Shown one piece after another: positions 24,261 through 32,806 of a stretch of DNA of 64,000 nucleotides. Made by a program: the position numbers and the translations under genes. Numbering within the stretch: the stretch's first letter is position 1; each line of letters starts with the position of its first letter. The stretch spans positions 1 through 64,000 of the forward strand of contig NZ_JBPODR010000002.1 of assembly GCF_051201035.1 (NCBI RefSeq), given 5' to 3'. The notes below the pieces were generated by a model that was not told where the DNA came from, ran no database searches, and saw only the letters and a program-made list of their open reading frames with translations. Source of the stretch: Thermoanaerobacterium thermosulfurigenes. GTDB lineage: Bacteria > Bacillota > Thermoanaerobacteria > Thermoanaerobacterales > Thermoanaerobacteraceae.

Positions 24261-27041
24261 GATATGTGCGGCACACCTACTGCAAATTGTTGGGTGCTCT
24301 TTATCTTCACCTACAGTTTCACTGTACATCCAACATCTTTCGCATTTTTCACCAGGTGCATGACTTACCTTTATGGCAATATCGTAATCTTCACTTCTGT
24401 ACGCATCATCAGGTATAACCCCATCATTTTCGTGAAGAACAGTTTTTGATACTATAAAGACTGTATTAAAATCTTCTTCAAACTGCTTCAAAAATTCGTA
24501 CAGCTCTTTCGACGCATAAATATCGACTTGAGCTTCCAAAGAATGACCTATTTCCTTGTTTGCCCGGGATATCTCCAATGCCTTAGATACATCTTTTCTT
24601 ATATCAAAAAGCTTGTTCCAATTGTCGATTAACTGTTTATTATCGTAGATATCATTAGGTTCTGGCCAATCAGCAAGCTGAACGCTCTCAAAACTATTTT
24701 TTGCATCGTGTTGCATATAACTCCATATTTCATCTGCCGTAAATGTCAGCACTGGTGCTATGATTCTTACAAAACCATTTAATATAATATATAAAGTAGT
24801 TTGAGCTGCTTTCCTTTCCTTTGATGTGGCTGGGAAAGTATATAGCCTGTCTTTCAATATGTCAAGGTACAGATTGCTCATATCTACAATGCAGAAGGTA
24901 TGAACAAGATGCAAGAACTCATAAAATTTATATTTGTCAAAAGCCTCAGTTACATCCTTCACAAGCTCATTGTATTTGTACAAAGCCCATTTATCTATAT
25001 CTAACAATTCATCATATGGCAACAAATCTTTATCAGCATCAAAATCGTAAAGGTTGCTTAATAAAAATTTTGCTGTGTTTCTGATTTTCCTGTATGACTC
25101 AGTCATCTGCTTTAAAATTTCTTTTGATATCCTCATGTCTGAAGTGAAATCTGCAGAAACAGCCCACAACCTCAATATATCAGCACCATACTCTTTTACA
25201 ACATCGGCTGGATCGATTCCATTTCCAAGGGATTTAGACATTTTTCGCCCTTCACCATCTACAACAAAACCGTGTGTCAATACATTTTTATACGGAGCGA
25301 TACCTTTTGTAGCGACAGATGTAAGAAGCGATGACTGGAACCATCCCCTGTGTTGGTCAGAACCTTCCAAGTACAAGTCTGCTGGCCATCTAAGTCCCTC
25401 AGTTGTCTCTAAAACCGCTACATGGCTGGAACCAGAGTCAAACCATACATCCATAATATCCGTTTCTTTTCTAAACTCTGTAGAACCACATTCACACCTT
25501 GTACCTTGTGGCAGTATTTCTTCGGCCGATAGTTCATACCAAGCGTCAGAACCCTTTTCTGCAAACAACTTCTTTACCGCATTTATCGTATCATCGTTTA
25601 TCAATTCTTTCCCACAGTGTTTGCAGTAAAAAATAGGAATTGGAACACCCCATATCCTTTGCCTGGATATACACCAGTCGTGCCTATCTCTAACCATGTT
25701 TGTAATCCTATCTTCGCCCCATTCAGGAATCCAATTTACTTCTTTTATCGCTTTCAGCGCTTCATCTCTAAAGCCATCTACAGATGCAAACCACTGCTCT
25801 GTAGCGCGGAATATAACAGGATTTTTGCATCTCCAGCAATGAGGATACGAGTGTGTGAAAGTCTTTGAAGCCAATAAAGCATTGGCTTTTTCAAGATCCT
25901 CTTTTATGACCTTATTTGCATCAGAGTAAAATAGTCCATTGTATTTTCCTGCTTTTTCAGTAAATCGCCCTTTATCATCAACAGGATTCAAAACATCAAG
26001 TCCATATTTTTGACCAACTACAAAGTCCTCTTCACCGTGGCCAGGTGCTGTGTGTACACATCCTGTACCTGCCTCTTGTGTTACATGTTCGCCTAATATT
26101 ATAAGCGATGTCCTGTCAAAAAGAGGATGCTTAGCCTTCATTCCTTCCAGTTCTGAACCTTTAAAAGTAGCAATTATTTCATGGTTTGAAAGTCCTGTCT
26201 CTTTTTCAATGCTGTCAAGCATATCTTTTGCCATTATGTAAATTTCATTTCCGTATTTCGCCAAAGCATAGTCAAAATCTGGGTTCAAGCAAATTGCAAG
26301 ATTAGCAGGAATTGTCCAAGTCGTTGTAGTCCATATTACAAAGTACAAATTACTTAAATCATCAACAATGCCTTTAAATTTGCCCAAGTCATCTACAATT
26401 CTGAATTTAACGTAGATCGAATCAGATTTTTCATCAGAATACTCTATCTCTGCTTCTGCCAATGCAGTTTCACAATCTGTACACCAGTATACAGGCTTAA
26501 GTCCTTTATATATATATCCTTTCTTTGCCATCTCCCCAAATACTTCTATCTGCTTTGCCTCATATTCCGGTTTCAGCGTCAAATATGGATTTTGCCAATC
26601 TCCTCTTACACCTAATCTAATAAATTGTTCTTTTTGCTTTTCAATTTGCGAAAAAGCAAAATCACGACACACCCTTCTAAATTCTACTGGACCTACATCA
26701 TTTCTCTTTATCCCTAATGTCTTGATTGCCTGTTGCTCTATTGGCAAGCCATGAGTATCCCAACCTGGCACATATGGTGATTCATATCCCCTCATCGTCT
26801 TATATTTAACCACCATGTCCTTCAAAACTTTGTTCATGGCAGTGCCAAGGTGTATATTGCCATTTGCGTATGGAGGACCATCATGAAGAATGAACTTTTC
26901 TTTGCCCTTGTTTTTATCTAATGATTTGTGGTATATGTCCATGTTCTCCCATTTCTTTAATATTTCTGGCTCTCTCATCGGCAAATTCGCCTTCATTGGA
27001 AAATCAGTCTTTGGCAGATTTAATGTTTTGTTGTAATCCAT
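24258..27041 (-). CDS. ileS: Isoleucyl-tRNA synthetase
   Basis: A class I synthetase charging tRNA-Ile and editing valine. It has the HIGH-type motif in PPYANGNIHLGTAMNK near residue 57, the editing domain with WTTTTWTIPANLA, the KMSKS loop in GRKMSKSLGNGID, and a C-terminal zinc finger with CERC...CSRC. At 927 residues it is the bacterial type 1. ATG at 27041 follows AGGAGG by seven bases; the upstream extension to 27068 lacks a ribosome site. Confidence 0.97.
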   Translation of the reverse strand: MDYNKTLNLPKTDFPMKANLPMREPEILKKWENMDIYHKSLDKNKGKEKFILHDGPPYANGNIHLGTAMNKVLKDMVVKYKTMRGYESPYVPGWDTHGLPIEQQAIKTLGIKRNDVGPVEFRRVCRDFAFSQIEKQKEQFIRLGVRGDWQNPYLTLKPEYEAKQIEVFGEMAKKGYIYKGLKPVYWCTDCETALAEAEIEYSDEKSDSIYVKFRIVDDLGKFKGIVDDLSNLYFVIWTTTTWTIPANLAICLNPDFDYALAKYGNEIYIMAKDMLDSIEKETGLSNHEIIATFKGSELEGMKAKHPLFDRTSLIILGEHVTQEAGTGCVHTAPGHGEEDFVVGQKYGLDVLNPVDDKGRFTEKAGKYNGLFYSDANKVIKEDLEKANALLASKTFTHSYPHCWRCKNPVIFRATEQWFASVDGFRDEALKAIKEVNWIPEWGEDRITNMVRDRHDWCISRQRIWGVPIPIFYCKHCGKELINDDTINAVKKLFAEKGSDAWYELSAEEILPQGTRCECGSTEFRKETDIMDVWFDSGSSHVAVLETTEGLRWPADLYLEGSDQHRGWFQSSLLTSVATKGIAPYKNVLTHGFVVDGEGRKMSKSLGNGIDPADVVKEYGADILRLWAVSADFTSDMRISKEILKQMTESYRKIRNTAKFLLSNLYDFDADKDLLPYDELLDIDKWALYKYNELVKDVTEAFDKYKFYEFLHLVHTFCIVDMSNLYLDILKDRLYTFPATSKERKAAQTTLYIILNGFVRIIAPVLTFTADEIWSYMQHDAKNSFESVQLADWPEPNDIYDNKQLIDNWNKLFDIRKDVSKALEISRANKEIGHSLEAQVDIYASKELYEFLKQFEEDFNTVFIVSKTVLHENDGVIPDDAYRSEDYDIAIKVSHAPGEKCERCWMYSETVGEDKEHPTICSRCAAHI

Positions 27042-27079
27042 AAACATACCTCCTATTTCAAATTGCATAAATGCAGAAA

Positions 27080-27305
27080 AAATAAAAACCTCTCATCCAA
27101 AGGGACGAGAAGTCGCGGTACCACCCTAATTATTAAGGCTAAATGCCTTAATCACTCATGAGATAACGGGATTTTCCCGGCTTAGCTTACTAAATTTCAG
27201 CCAGCAGCTTCGAGGTGATATATGACAAACTAACTTATTGGCTTCCACCGACCGCCAACTCTCTTAAAAGTTTTGTTTGCATAAATTGTCCTCTTCATCG
27301 CTTTT
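27080..27305 (-). promoter_or_regulatory. Isoleucine T-box leader of ileS
   Basis: The T-box core AGGGTGGTACCGCG (near 27116-27130) carries UGGU, complementary to the ACCA end of tRNA-Ile. The terminator CTTCTCGTCC/GGATGAGAGG with following T-run lies at about 27083-27113. Stem I includes AGAGAGTTGGCGGTCGGTGG. The codon ATC at 27219-27217 is on the 3' side of the internal loop and fits an isoleucine specifier. A single module is present, unlike the trp leader. Confidence 0.9.
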
Positions 27306-27320
27306 TTCGCATTTTAAATA

Positions 27321-27349
27321 ATTATACAATATGTAAAAAAAGACGTCAA
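27321..27349 (-). promoter_or_regulatory. Promoter of the ileS leader
   Basis: TTGACG (27344-27349), 17-base spacer and TATAAT (27321-27326) on the minus strand. Confidence 0.85.
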
Positions 27350-27353
27350 CATC

Positions 27354-27602
27354 TTAAGTCGTAATGGCAGACCTTACTTTTACACCTTCAATGCTACCAA
27401 GCTTGCCAGTTAAAGCACCGATGTCATCCGTCGTACCGTCGACAATCAGCGATATGATTGACACATTTCTTTCCTTATATGGAATACCCATTCTGCCCAC
27501 TATGATATCGGCATACTCGCTTAAAATATGATTAACTTTTTCAGACGCCAACTCTCTATTTTGGACTAAGATCCCGATTACAGCAAGTCTATTCCTCATC
27601 AT
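27354..27602 (-). CDS. TM1266-type putative hydrogenase-system regulator
   Basis: An 82-residue ACT-like protein (RLAVIGILVQNRE, VGRMGIPYKE, IISLIVDGTTDDIGALTGKLG). This pattern matches the family found near HydE/HydF/HydG maturation genes of iron-only hydrogenases in anaerobes. Its start overlaps the end of divIVA, so it is part of the division-cluster transcript here. The regulatory role is inferred in the literature, not proven, and no hydrogenase gene is in this window. Confidence 0.8.
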   Translation of the reverse strand: MMRNRLAVIGILVQNRELASEKVNHILSEYADIIVGRMGIPYKERNVSIISLIVDGTTDDIGALTGKLGSIEGVKVRSAITT

Positions 27603-28077
27603 TTCTCACATCATTCTCATCATCAAAAAATTCTCTGTCGTCTATAGATAATATCGCCTCAAGTTCTCCTTCAAGGAGTGTTTTGAATTTAGCCTTAAAT
27701 ACATTCAATTTTTTCCTTTGACTTTCAAGCTCTGCTCTAATCCTTACTACTTCTTGATTGGCTTTCTGCATTATTTTTTCTGCTTCTTGTTGTGCTTGCT
27801 GTATTATTAAATCAGCTTCTTTCTTAGCATTTAACTTTAAATCTTCAGCCGACTTTTGGGCAACGACCAGCGTATTATTTAGCGTTTTTTCTATATCTGT
27901 GTAGTTCTGCAACTTATCATTTAATATATTTACTCTGTCCTTTAGATCAGAATTTTCTTTATACAATAGTTCATAGTCTTCCATAACTTTGTCTAAAAAC
28001 TCATCAACTTCATTTTCATTGTAACCTCTAAATGAACGCTTAAACTCCTTATTGTGTATGTCCATAGGTGTTAACAT
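27589..28077 (-). CDS. divIVA: DivIVA-domain protein
   Basis: A peripheral membrane protein that recognises negatively curved membrane at septa and poles. The N-terminal lipid-binding domain is recognisable in FKRSFRGYNENEVDEFLDKV (about 12-32). It is followed by a long coiled coil to about residue 135. At 162 residues it matches the family. It lies at the end of the ylm cluster, as in other Firmicutes. Confidence 0.92.
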   Translation of the reverse strand: MLTPMDIHNKEFKRSFRGYNENEVDEFLDKVMEDYELLYKENSDLKDRVNILNDKLQNYTDIEKTLNNTLVVAQKSAEDLKLNAKKEADLIIQQAQQEAEKIMQKANQEVVRIRAELESQRKKLNVFKAKFKTLLEGELEAILSIDDREFFDDENDVRNDEE

Positions 28078-28104
28078 GCCAATCCACTCCTTGTCATCTT
28101 ATTG

Positions 28105-28848
28105 TTATTTGTATTTTAAAATATGAACATATACCCTGCCTTTTCTCGATGTACCCAAAATTTCTTGGAATTTGATCCTTCCATAACCTCTTAAAGATAT
28201 GATGTCACCTTCTTTTACTTCAAATGAAGGCGATATATTTGTCTCCCAATTCACTTCAGTAAGTCCAGCTTTTATCAAATCCGAAGCCTTTGTTCTGGAT
28301 ATTTTAAACCCCGCCGCGATTATGCTATCAAGCCTTACAGATGCAACTGTTGTTTTAATGTCCTCATATTCTATTACAGGCTCTATAACCTCATCTAAGT
28401 CAATTGAACTAACAATAACCTTCTCTCGACCTATTTTTTTCAAATTCATCAAAACAAAATCAGCTATATCCCTATGCACTATTACATCGCAGATTTCTTG
28501 TCTTTTAATTATATCACCAATTTTCTCTCTTTTTATACCTAGACCTAGCAGTGAACCTAACACATCTCTATGTGACAACCTTATTAAGTCGCCATTTATC
28601 CTTATCCCCTTTATTGCATCAAAATGTTCACCATCGGAAATCGCAAGAAACGATGGATATATACAGGCTATTTTTCTCTCAGCCTCTTTAAATCCACCAT
28701 CAAATCTACAATCTATATCGTCATGTTTATCAATCAACTTTAGCAGTATTTTCTGATCTTTCATACTTAGAAAATCTGTAAATCTATCACGCCTATTTTT
28801 CTGTACCCAATTTATCATATCATTAAGTCTTGCAATGCTGTATTCCAT
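28105..28848 (-). CDS. ylmH: YlmH-type S4 RNA-binding protein
   Basis: A 247-residue protein with an S4 domain at about 175-240 (RLDSIIAAGFKISRTKASDLIKAG). The N-terminal region has the YlmH pattern around EFLDF-like and KREKIGDIIK segments. The Bacillus homologue rescues stalled ribosomes by binding the large subunit. It is part of the yggS-sepF-yggT-ylmH-divIVA division cluster. Confidence 0.9.
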   Translation of the reverse strand: MEYSIARLNDMINWVQKNRRDRFTDFLSMKDQKILLKLIDKHDDIDCRFDGGFKEAERKIACIYPSFLAISDGEHFDAIKGIRINGDLIRLSHRDVLGSLLGLGIKREKIGDIIKRQEICDVIVHRDIADFVLMNLKKIGREKVIVSSIDLDEVIEPVIEYEDIKTTVASVRLDSIIAAGFKISRTKASDLIKAGLTEVNWETNISPSFEVKEGDIISLRGYGRIKFQEILGTSRKGRVYVHILKYK

Positions 28849-28874
28849 TCCTTCACCCTTTTAAAGTAAATAAA

Positions 28875-29165
28875 TCATATTAACGAAATCAAGCTTACTA
28901 ATATTGGTCTTATCACATATTGGATAGCCAACATAGCAAGGATAGGTGAAAAATCTATCATCATATTCCTTCCAATCGATGACTTAAATTGCAACCTTCT
29001 AAAAGGATCTAAAATAGGTTCTGTCACGATGATGACAAATCGCGATATAGGATTTCCCATATTCTCCATTCTCAAAAGAGATAATACCACCCTTATTACA
29101 ATAAGCCAATTTACAATCTCAAAAAAGTAGTTTAATGTTAAGATCAAAGCATAGTTTGTCGTCAA
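28875..29165 (-). CDS. yggT: YggT family membrane protein
   Basis: A 96-residue protein with two hydrophobic segments (about 6-30 and 65-95) and the family sequence NPISRFVIIVTEPILDPFRR between them. The function is unsettled; links to osmotic stress, division and photosynthetic membranes have been proposed in different lineages. Located between sepF and ylmH as in other Firmicutes. Confidence 0.9.
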   Translation of the reverse strand: MTTNYALILTLNYFFEIVNWLIVIRVVLSLLRMENMGNPISRFVIIVTEPILDPFRRLQFKSSIGRNMMIDFSPILAMLAIQYVIRPILVSLISLI

Positions 29166-29180
29166 ATCATACCCTCCTCA

Positions 29181-29591
29181 TTACTTTAAGTTGAACATTG
29201 AATCGACTTCATCTTGTATATCGCCAGCAATATCAAAATTATCCGGCACAATTAAAAATATGCTATTAGCAATTTTCTTAATTTCTCCATTTAACGCAAA
29301 AACAGCACCGCTTAAAAAGTCTATGAGTCTCTGAGCATCATTTCTCTCCATATTTTGAAGATCAATAATTATAGGCTTTTTATTTTTTATGTTTTCAAGT
29401 ATTGTCTGCGCCTGTTCAAAACTATCTGGCTTCAAAATAATTACTTTTATCTGCGATTGTGTATGTATATTAACTATTTTTGGCTTTTGGCTAAAGGGTA
29501 ATTCGTTTTCAACTTTTTCAGCATCCCCTTCGTCTTCCTGCTCATCAAATCCAAAAAAATTCATAAGCTTTTCAATCACTTTTACAGCCAT
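29181..29591 (-). CDS. sepF: Cell division protein SepF
   Basis: Bundles FtsZ and tethers the ring to the membrane. The 136-residue protein has an N-terminal amphipathic segment (VIEKLMNFFGF) followed by an acidic linker. The C-terminal domain carries the family motifs ILKPDSFEQAQ and IIDLQNMERNDAQRLIDFLSGAVFAL. It starts one base after the end of yggS. Confidence 0.94.
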   Translation of the reverse strand: MAVKVIEKLMNFFGFDEQEDEGDAEKVENELPFSQKPKIVNIHTQSQIKVIILKPDSFEQAQTILENIKNKKPIIIDLQNMERNDAQRLIDFLSGAVFALNGEIKKIANSIFLIVPDNFDIAGDIQDEVDSMFNLK

Positions 29592-30293
29592 TTATTTTAC
29601 CTCCATATCATATAATCTTTTCCCAAAAATTCCTGTACCTATACGTATGATGTTGGCGCCTTCTTCAACGGCAACAGTGTAATCATTCGTCATACCCATA
29701 GACAAATATTTAAAATCTAAATTTTTTTGATTTAAAGATTTAGTGTTATCAAATAACTCCTTCATTTTTCTAAAATAAGACCTTACATCTTCAGCATCTA
29801 CATACGGCGCCACAGTCATCAGACCTTTTATTTTCAAGTTGTCAAAGCTTTCAAGCTCCTTTATGAATTCCAACAAGCTTGACGGTTCAATTCCATACTT
29901 TGATTCTTCTGAACCTACATTTACCTCGATCAAGCAGTCCATAATCCTATTGCATTTTTTGGCTCTTTTATCTATTTCTTCTGCAAGGCGCACACTGTCA
30001 AGTGAATGAATCATCTTCACTTTATCTATTATGTACTTCACCTTATTTGTTTGAAGATGACCTATAAAATGGAACTGCACCTTATCCATTAATGTTGGAT
30101 ATTTGTCTACTAACTCTTGTACTTTATTTTCTCCAATATCCGTAATACCGTATTTTATCGCTTCTTCTATTCTTGAGACATCGACGGTTTTAGTCACTGC
30201 CACAATTAATATATCGTCAGGATTTCTATTAACTTTTAATGCATGCTTCTTGACATTTTCTTTTACTTTATCAATATTATAACGTATATCCAT
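29592..30293 (-). CDS. yggS: Pyridoxal-phosphate homeostasis protein (YggS/YlmE)
   Basis: A single-domain TIM-barrel PLP-binding protein that buffers PLP and affects amino acid pools. The cofactor lysine is in VAVTKTVDVSRI (near residue 35), with FHFIGHLQTNKVKY, EVNVGSEESKYG and SMGMTNDYTVAVEEGANIIRIGTGIFG. At 233 residues it is normal. It heads the sepF-yggT-ylmH-divIVA series, immediately downstream of an HlyD-like gene. Confidence 0.94.
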   Translation of the reverse strand: MDIRYNIDKVKENVKKHALKVNRNPDDILIVAVTKTVDVSRIEEAIKYGITDIGENKVQELVDKYPTLMDKVQFHFIGHLQTNKVKYIIDKVKMIHSLDSVRLAEEIDKRAKKCNRIMDCLIEVNVGSEESKYGIEPSSLLEFIKELESFDNLKIKGLMTVAPYVDAEDVRSYFRKMKELFDNTKSLNQKNLDFKYLSMGMTNDYTVAVEEGANIIRIGTGIFGKRLYDMEVK

Positions 30294-30304
30294 AATAATC
30301 CCTC

Positions 30305-31489
30305 TTACTTCTTTAAATAGTCTTTACCATATACTAATATTTCGTCATACATTTTTAAATTTCCATCTGGACTTTCTACAACGGCATTTTCTGAATTTTG
30401 CGCTTTTACGTCGACTTCTTCAAAGAGAGGAATGCCATTATTTAATTTATACACGCCATATTTTCCATCAACTTTTACGATAGCCGTATTTGGCACAATA
30501 AAGCCTTCATAGTTATTTACTGTTATGTCGACTTTAACCTTCCTTTTTTTATAAAAATCGTCATAAGCATCATCCATCTTTATCACTACGCCAAATAAAT
30601 TGTCGGATATCGAATATATTTTCATTATGTTTCCATCTAACAATTGACTATATTTATCATCTATTTCTACTTTTACATTGTTCCCTTCTTTTAATTTTTG
30701 GCTCTTACTTTTGTCCAATACAGACAATACATACCAGTCATAATTGTCTATTAATTTTAATATCGGTTCACCTTGCTTTACTTCACCTTTTATTTCTGCT
30801 GGCTCTTTTTGTACTGCATTTATATCATTTAATGTGATGTTAAACAATTTGTTTACACTAAAAATATCTTCATATCCATCAAAATAATCGCTTACGACTC
30901 CAGCTTCAGGCGAATATACCTTGTACAAACCATTAGAAATAATGCTTTCTAATTGTTTTTTTTGACTATAAAGATCATCTAAATTTCTAATCGACGAAGG
31001 ACCATTTTTGATTATCTGCTCTTTTTTGCTTATTAAATCATCTATTTTTTTGCTTAAACTGTTTAAAACGCTCTTGTCTTTTGTCTGCTGATATTCCTTG
31101 TTTAATTCATCTATCTGAGCATTTATACTTTCTATATCTTTTGCATAGGGATTTGCGTCTTTATCATCCTTAATGCTCTGAATCTTTTCATTTATAGAAT
31201 TTAGCTCATCCAATTTCGACTTATCAAAGTTTGGCGATATGACTTCTGCTATTTCTTTGCCTTTTGGCACTCTTGTCCCATCTTTTACTAACATATTTAT
31301 TTTCCCATCAATAGGAGAATTTATGACCATTGCATCAACCACTATGTAACCATAAGCGTCTATTGACTCCGATAAGTTACCGGGCTTAAGTGGTATTGTC
31401 TTATCTTTTCCACTTATAGTATTTACTGCAACTTTTCCTATGTAAAGTATGACAACAATTGCTATGATAATATTCAAAATTCTTTTCAT
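30305..31489 (-). CDS. HlyD-like membrane-anchored adaptor
   Basis: A 394-residue protein with one N-terminal membrane helix (about 4-22). Two half-lipoyl segments follow (INSPIDGKINMLVKDGTRVPKG near 57 and KVYSPEAGVVSDYF near 190) flanking a coiled coil of about 90-180, then beta-barrel segments. This is the layout of efflux adaptor proteins, but no transporter lies beside it. It is only 11 bp upstream of yggS, so it is tied to the division cluster. It may bridge membrane and wall, or serve a transporter encoded elsewhere (inference). Confidence 0.75.
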   Translation of the reverse strand: MKRILNIIIAIVVILYIGKVAVNTISGKDKTIPLKPGNLSESIDAYGYIVVDAMVINSPIDGKINMLVKDGTRVPKGKEIAEVISPNFDKSKLDELNSINEKIQSIKDDKDANPYAKDIESINAQIDELNKEYQQTKDKSVLNSLSKKIDDLISKKEQIIKNGPSSIRNLDDLYSQKKQLESIISNGLYKVYSPEAGVVSDYFDGYEDIFSVNKLFNITLNDINAVQKEPAEIKGEVKQGEPILKLIDNYDWYVLSVLDKSKSQKLKEGNNVKVEIDDKYSQLLDGNIMKIYSISDNLFGVVIKMDDAYDDFYKKRKVKVDITVNNYEGFIVPNTAIVKVDGKYGVYKLNNGIPLFEEVDVKAQNSENAVVESPDGNLKMYDEILVYGKDYLKK

Positions 31490-31582
31490 AAAACCACCTA
31501 TGATTATATTCTATAAAAAATCAATTTTTCCTTCTTAAAATTTACTCTTTAGCACTTATTTTATAAACTTTTTATCTGTAGT

Positions 31583-32509
31583 TCAAATTATCTTTTTCAG
31601 AATTTCATCGATTAATTGGTGTGTTTTTAAAGAAAGTTTTATTTCATCATCATTTATTTCTTTAGAATTTATAGAATATAAGAAATTATTTACTGCACTC
31701 TCAAAACCTCTCACATATGATACACTATCCCAAGAATTATGACTATAAATAGATACATTGTTTTTGTCAGATACTATCAATTTTTCAAAATTTTCAACTA
31801 TGACACTTTTCCCATACCCATGCACCTCAAGCACTTCTCTGTCTGCACCACTATTTCTATGCATCACCCCAATTGCGATCCCATTATCCGAAGTAATTTC
31901 AACATTTATATATTTCATGCTATTATTTTCTTCTATCATTCTCACATGTGAAATATTTATACTTGCAACATTGCCAAGTTGATGACACAGTGTATCAACC
32001 ACATGTATAAAGTCATCATAAAGGGTGAATTTGATATCACCCCCAACACCGCCACTTCTATTTTTCTCCATCATGTACAATTCAGGTTTTTGCTCTCCGA
32101 AATTCTCTGATGCTTTAACATACAATGGTGCATATCTTCTATTAAACCCAACAGTCAAAATAAGTGAATTGTTAAGTGCAATATTATAAAGTTCTTCAGT
32201 TTTTTTTAAGTCATCTGTCAAAGGTTTGTCCACATAAACATGAATATTATTTGTAAGAAGTTTTTTCACAATCTCATAATGGCTATCAGTAGAAGTGTGC
32301 ACAAAAGCACAATCAGGTTTTAAAGCAATTGCTTCATCTATAGAAGTATATGTGCTAACTTTATAATTCTCCTTATACTTTAAAAGCTTTTTTTCATCTC
32401 TGCCTACAATGCCAACTACTTCAAGCATATCTACATTAAATATAAATGGCAAATATGCCCTTTTGAATATATTACCCGGTCCTACGATTATAGCTTTCAA
32501 CTTATTCAT
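31583..32509 (-). CDS. Gfo/Idh/MocA family oxidoreductase
   Basis: An NAD(P)-dependent sugar or cyclitol dehydrogenase type. The N-terminal Rossmann fold has AIIVGPGNIFKRAY and the signature VYVDKPLTDD holds the catalytic-type Lys near residue 98. The C-terminal domain includes DDFIHVVDTLCH. The first glycine motif (GPGNI) is slightly unusual compared with GxGxxG. ATG at 32509 has GAGGTGAGG upstream, in preference to 32530. It is a monocistronic-looking gene upstream of the HlyD-like gene; substrate unknown. Confidence 0.82.
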   Translation of the reverse strand: MNKLKAIIVGPGNIFKRAYLPFIFNVDMLEVVGIVGRDEKKLLKYKENYKVSTYTSIDEAIALKPDCAFVHTSTDSHYEIVKKLLTNNIHVYVDKPLTDDLKKTEELYNIALNNSLILTVGFNRRYAPLYVKASENFGEQKPELYMMEKNRSGGVGGDIKFTLYDDFIHVVDTLCHQLGNVASINISHVRMIEENNSMKYINVEITSDNGIAIGVMHRNSGADREVLEVHGYGKSVIVENFEKLIVSDKNNVSIYSHNSWDSVSYVRGFESAVNNFLYSINSKEINDDEIKLSLKTHQLIDEILKKII

Positions 32510-32635
32510 AACCTCACCTCTATAATTCATTTGCTGTCTTAGAAAATTTGTAAACCTCTATTTCTTTTATGCATATTATATAACAAATCAGGAATATAAC
32601 CAAGAAAAGTACATGACTTTTTAAAAATGAAGTAC

Positions 32636-32664
32636 TTGCATTTACATGAAATTTGTGATAATAT
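32636..32664 (+). promoter_or_regulatory. Promoter of glnA
   Basis: TTGCAT (32636-32641), a 17-base spacer and TAATAT (32659-32664), leaving an untranslated leader of about 135 bases. Confidence 0.7.
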
Positions 32665-32706
32665 TTAATTAATTATTTGTGAGAAAATTTAATAGTTAAA
32701 AATGAG

Positions 32707-32779
32707 ACAAGGGCGTTTCATTAATATATTTTGTGTGTATTAATGGCGTCCTTGTTTTGTTTATATTTTCCATTAATAC
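32707..32779 (+). promoter_or_regulatory. glnA leader: terminator and competing hairpin
   Basis: ACAAGGGCG (32707-32715) pairs with CGTCCTTGT (32747-32755), with an inner ATTAATA/TATTAAT stem, followed by a T-rich tail. This is an intrinsic terminator inside the leader. GTATTAATGG (32737-32746), part of the terminator's 3' arm, can instead pair perfectly with CCATTAATAC (32770-32779). The two structures exclude each other. Such leaders in nitrogen genes are often controlled by ANTAR-domain antiterminators, which is an inference here. Confidence 0.65.
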
Positions 32780-32806
32780 CAAAAAAATAAATGAAAGGGG
32801 ATTTTT

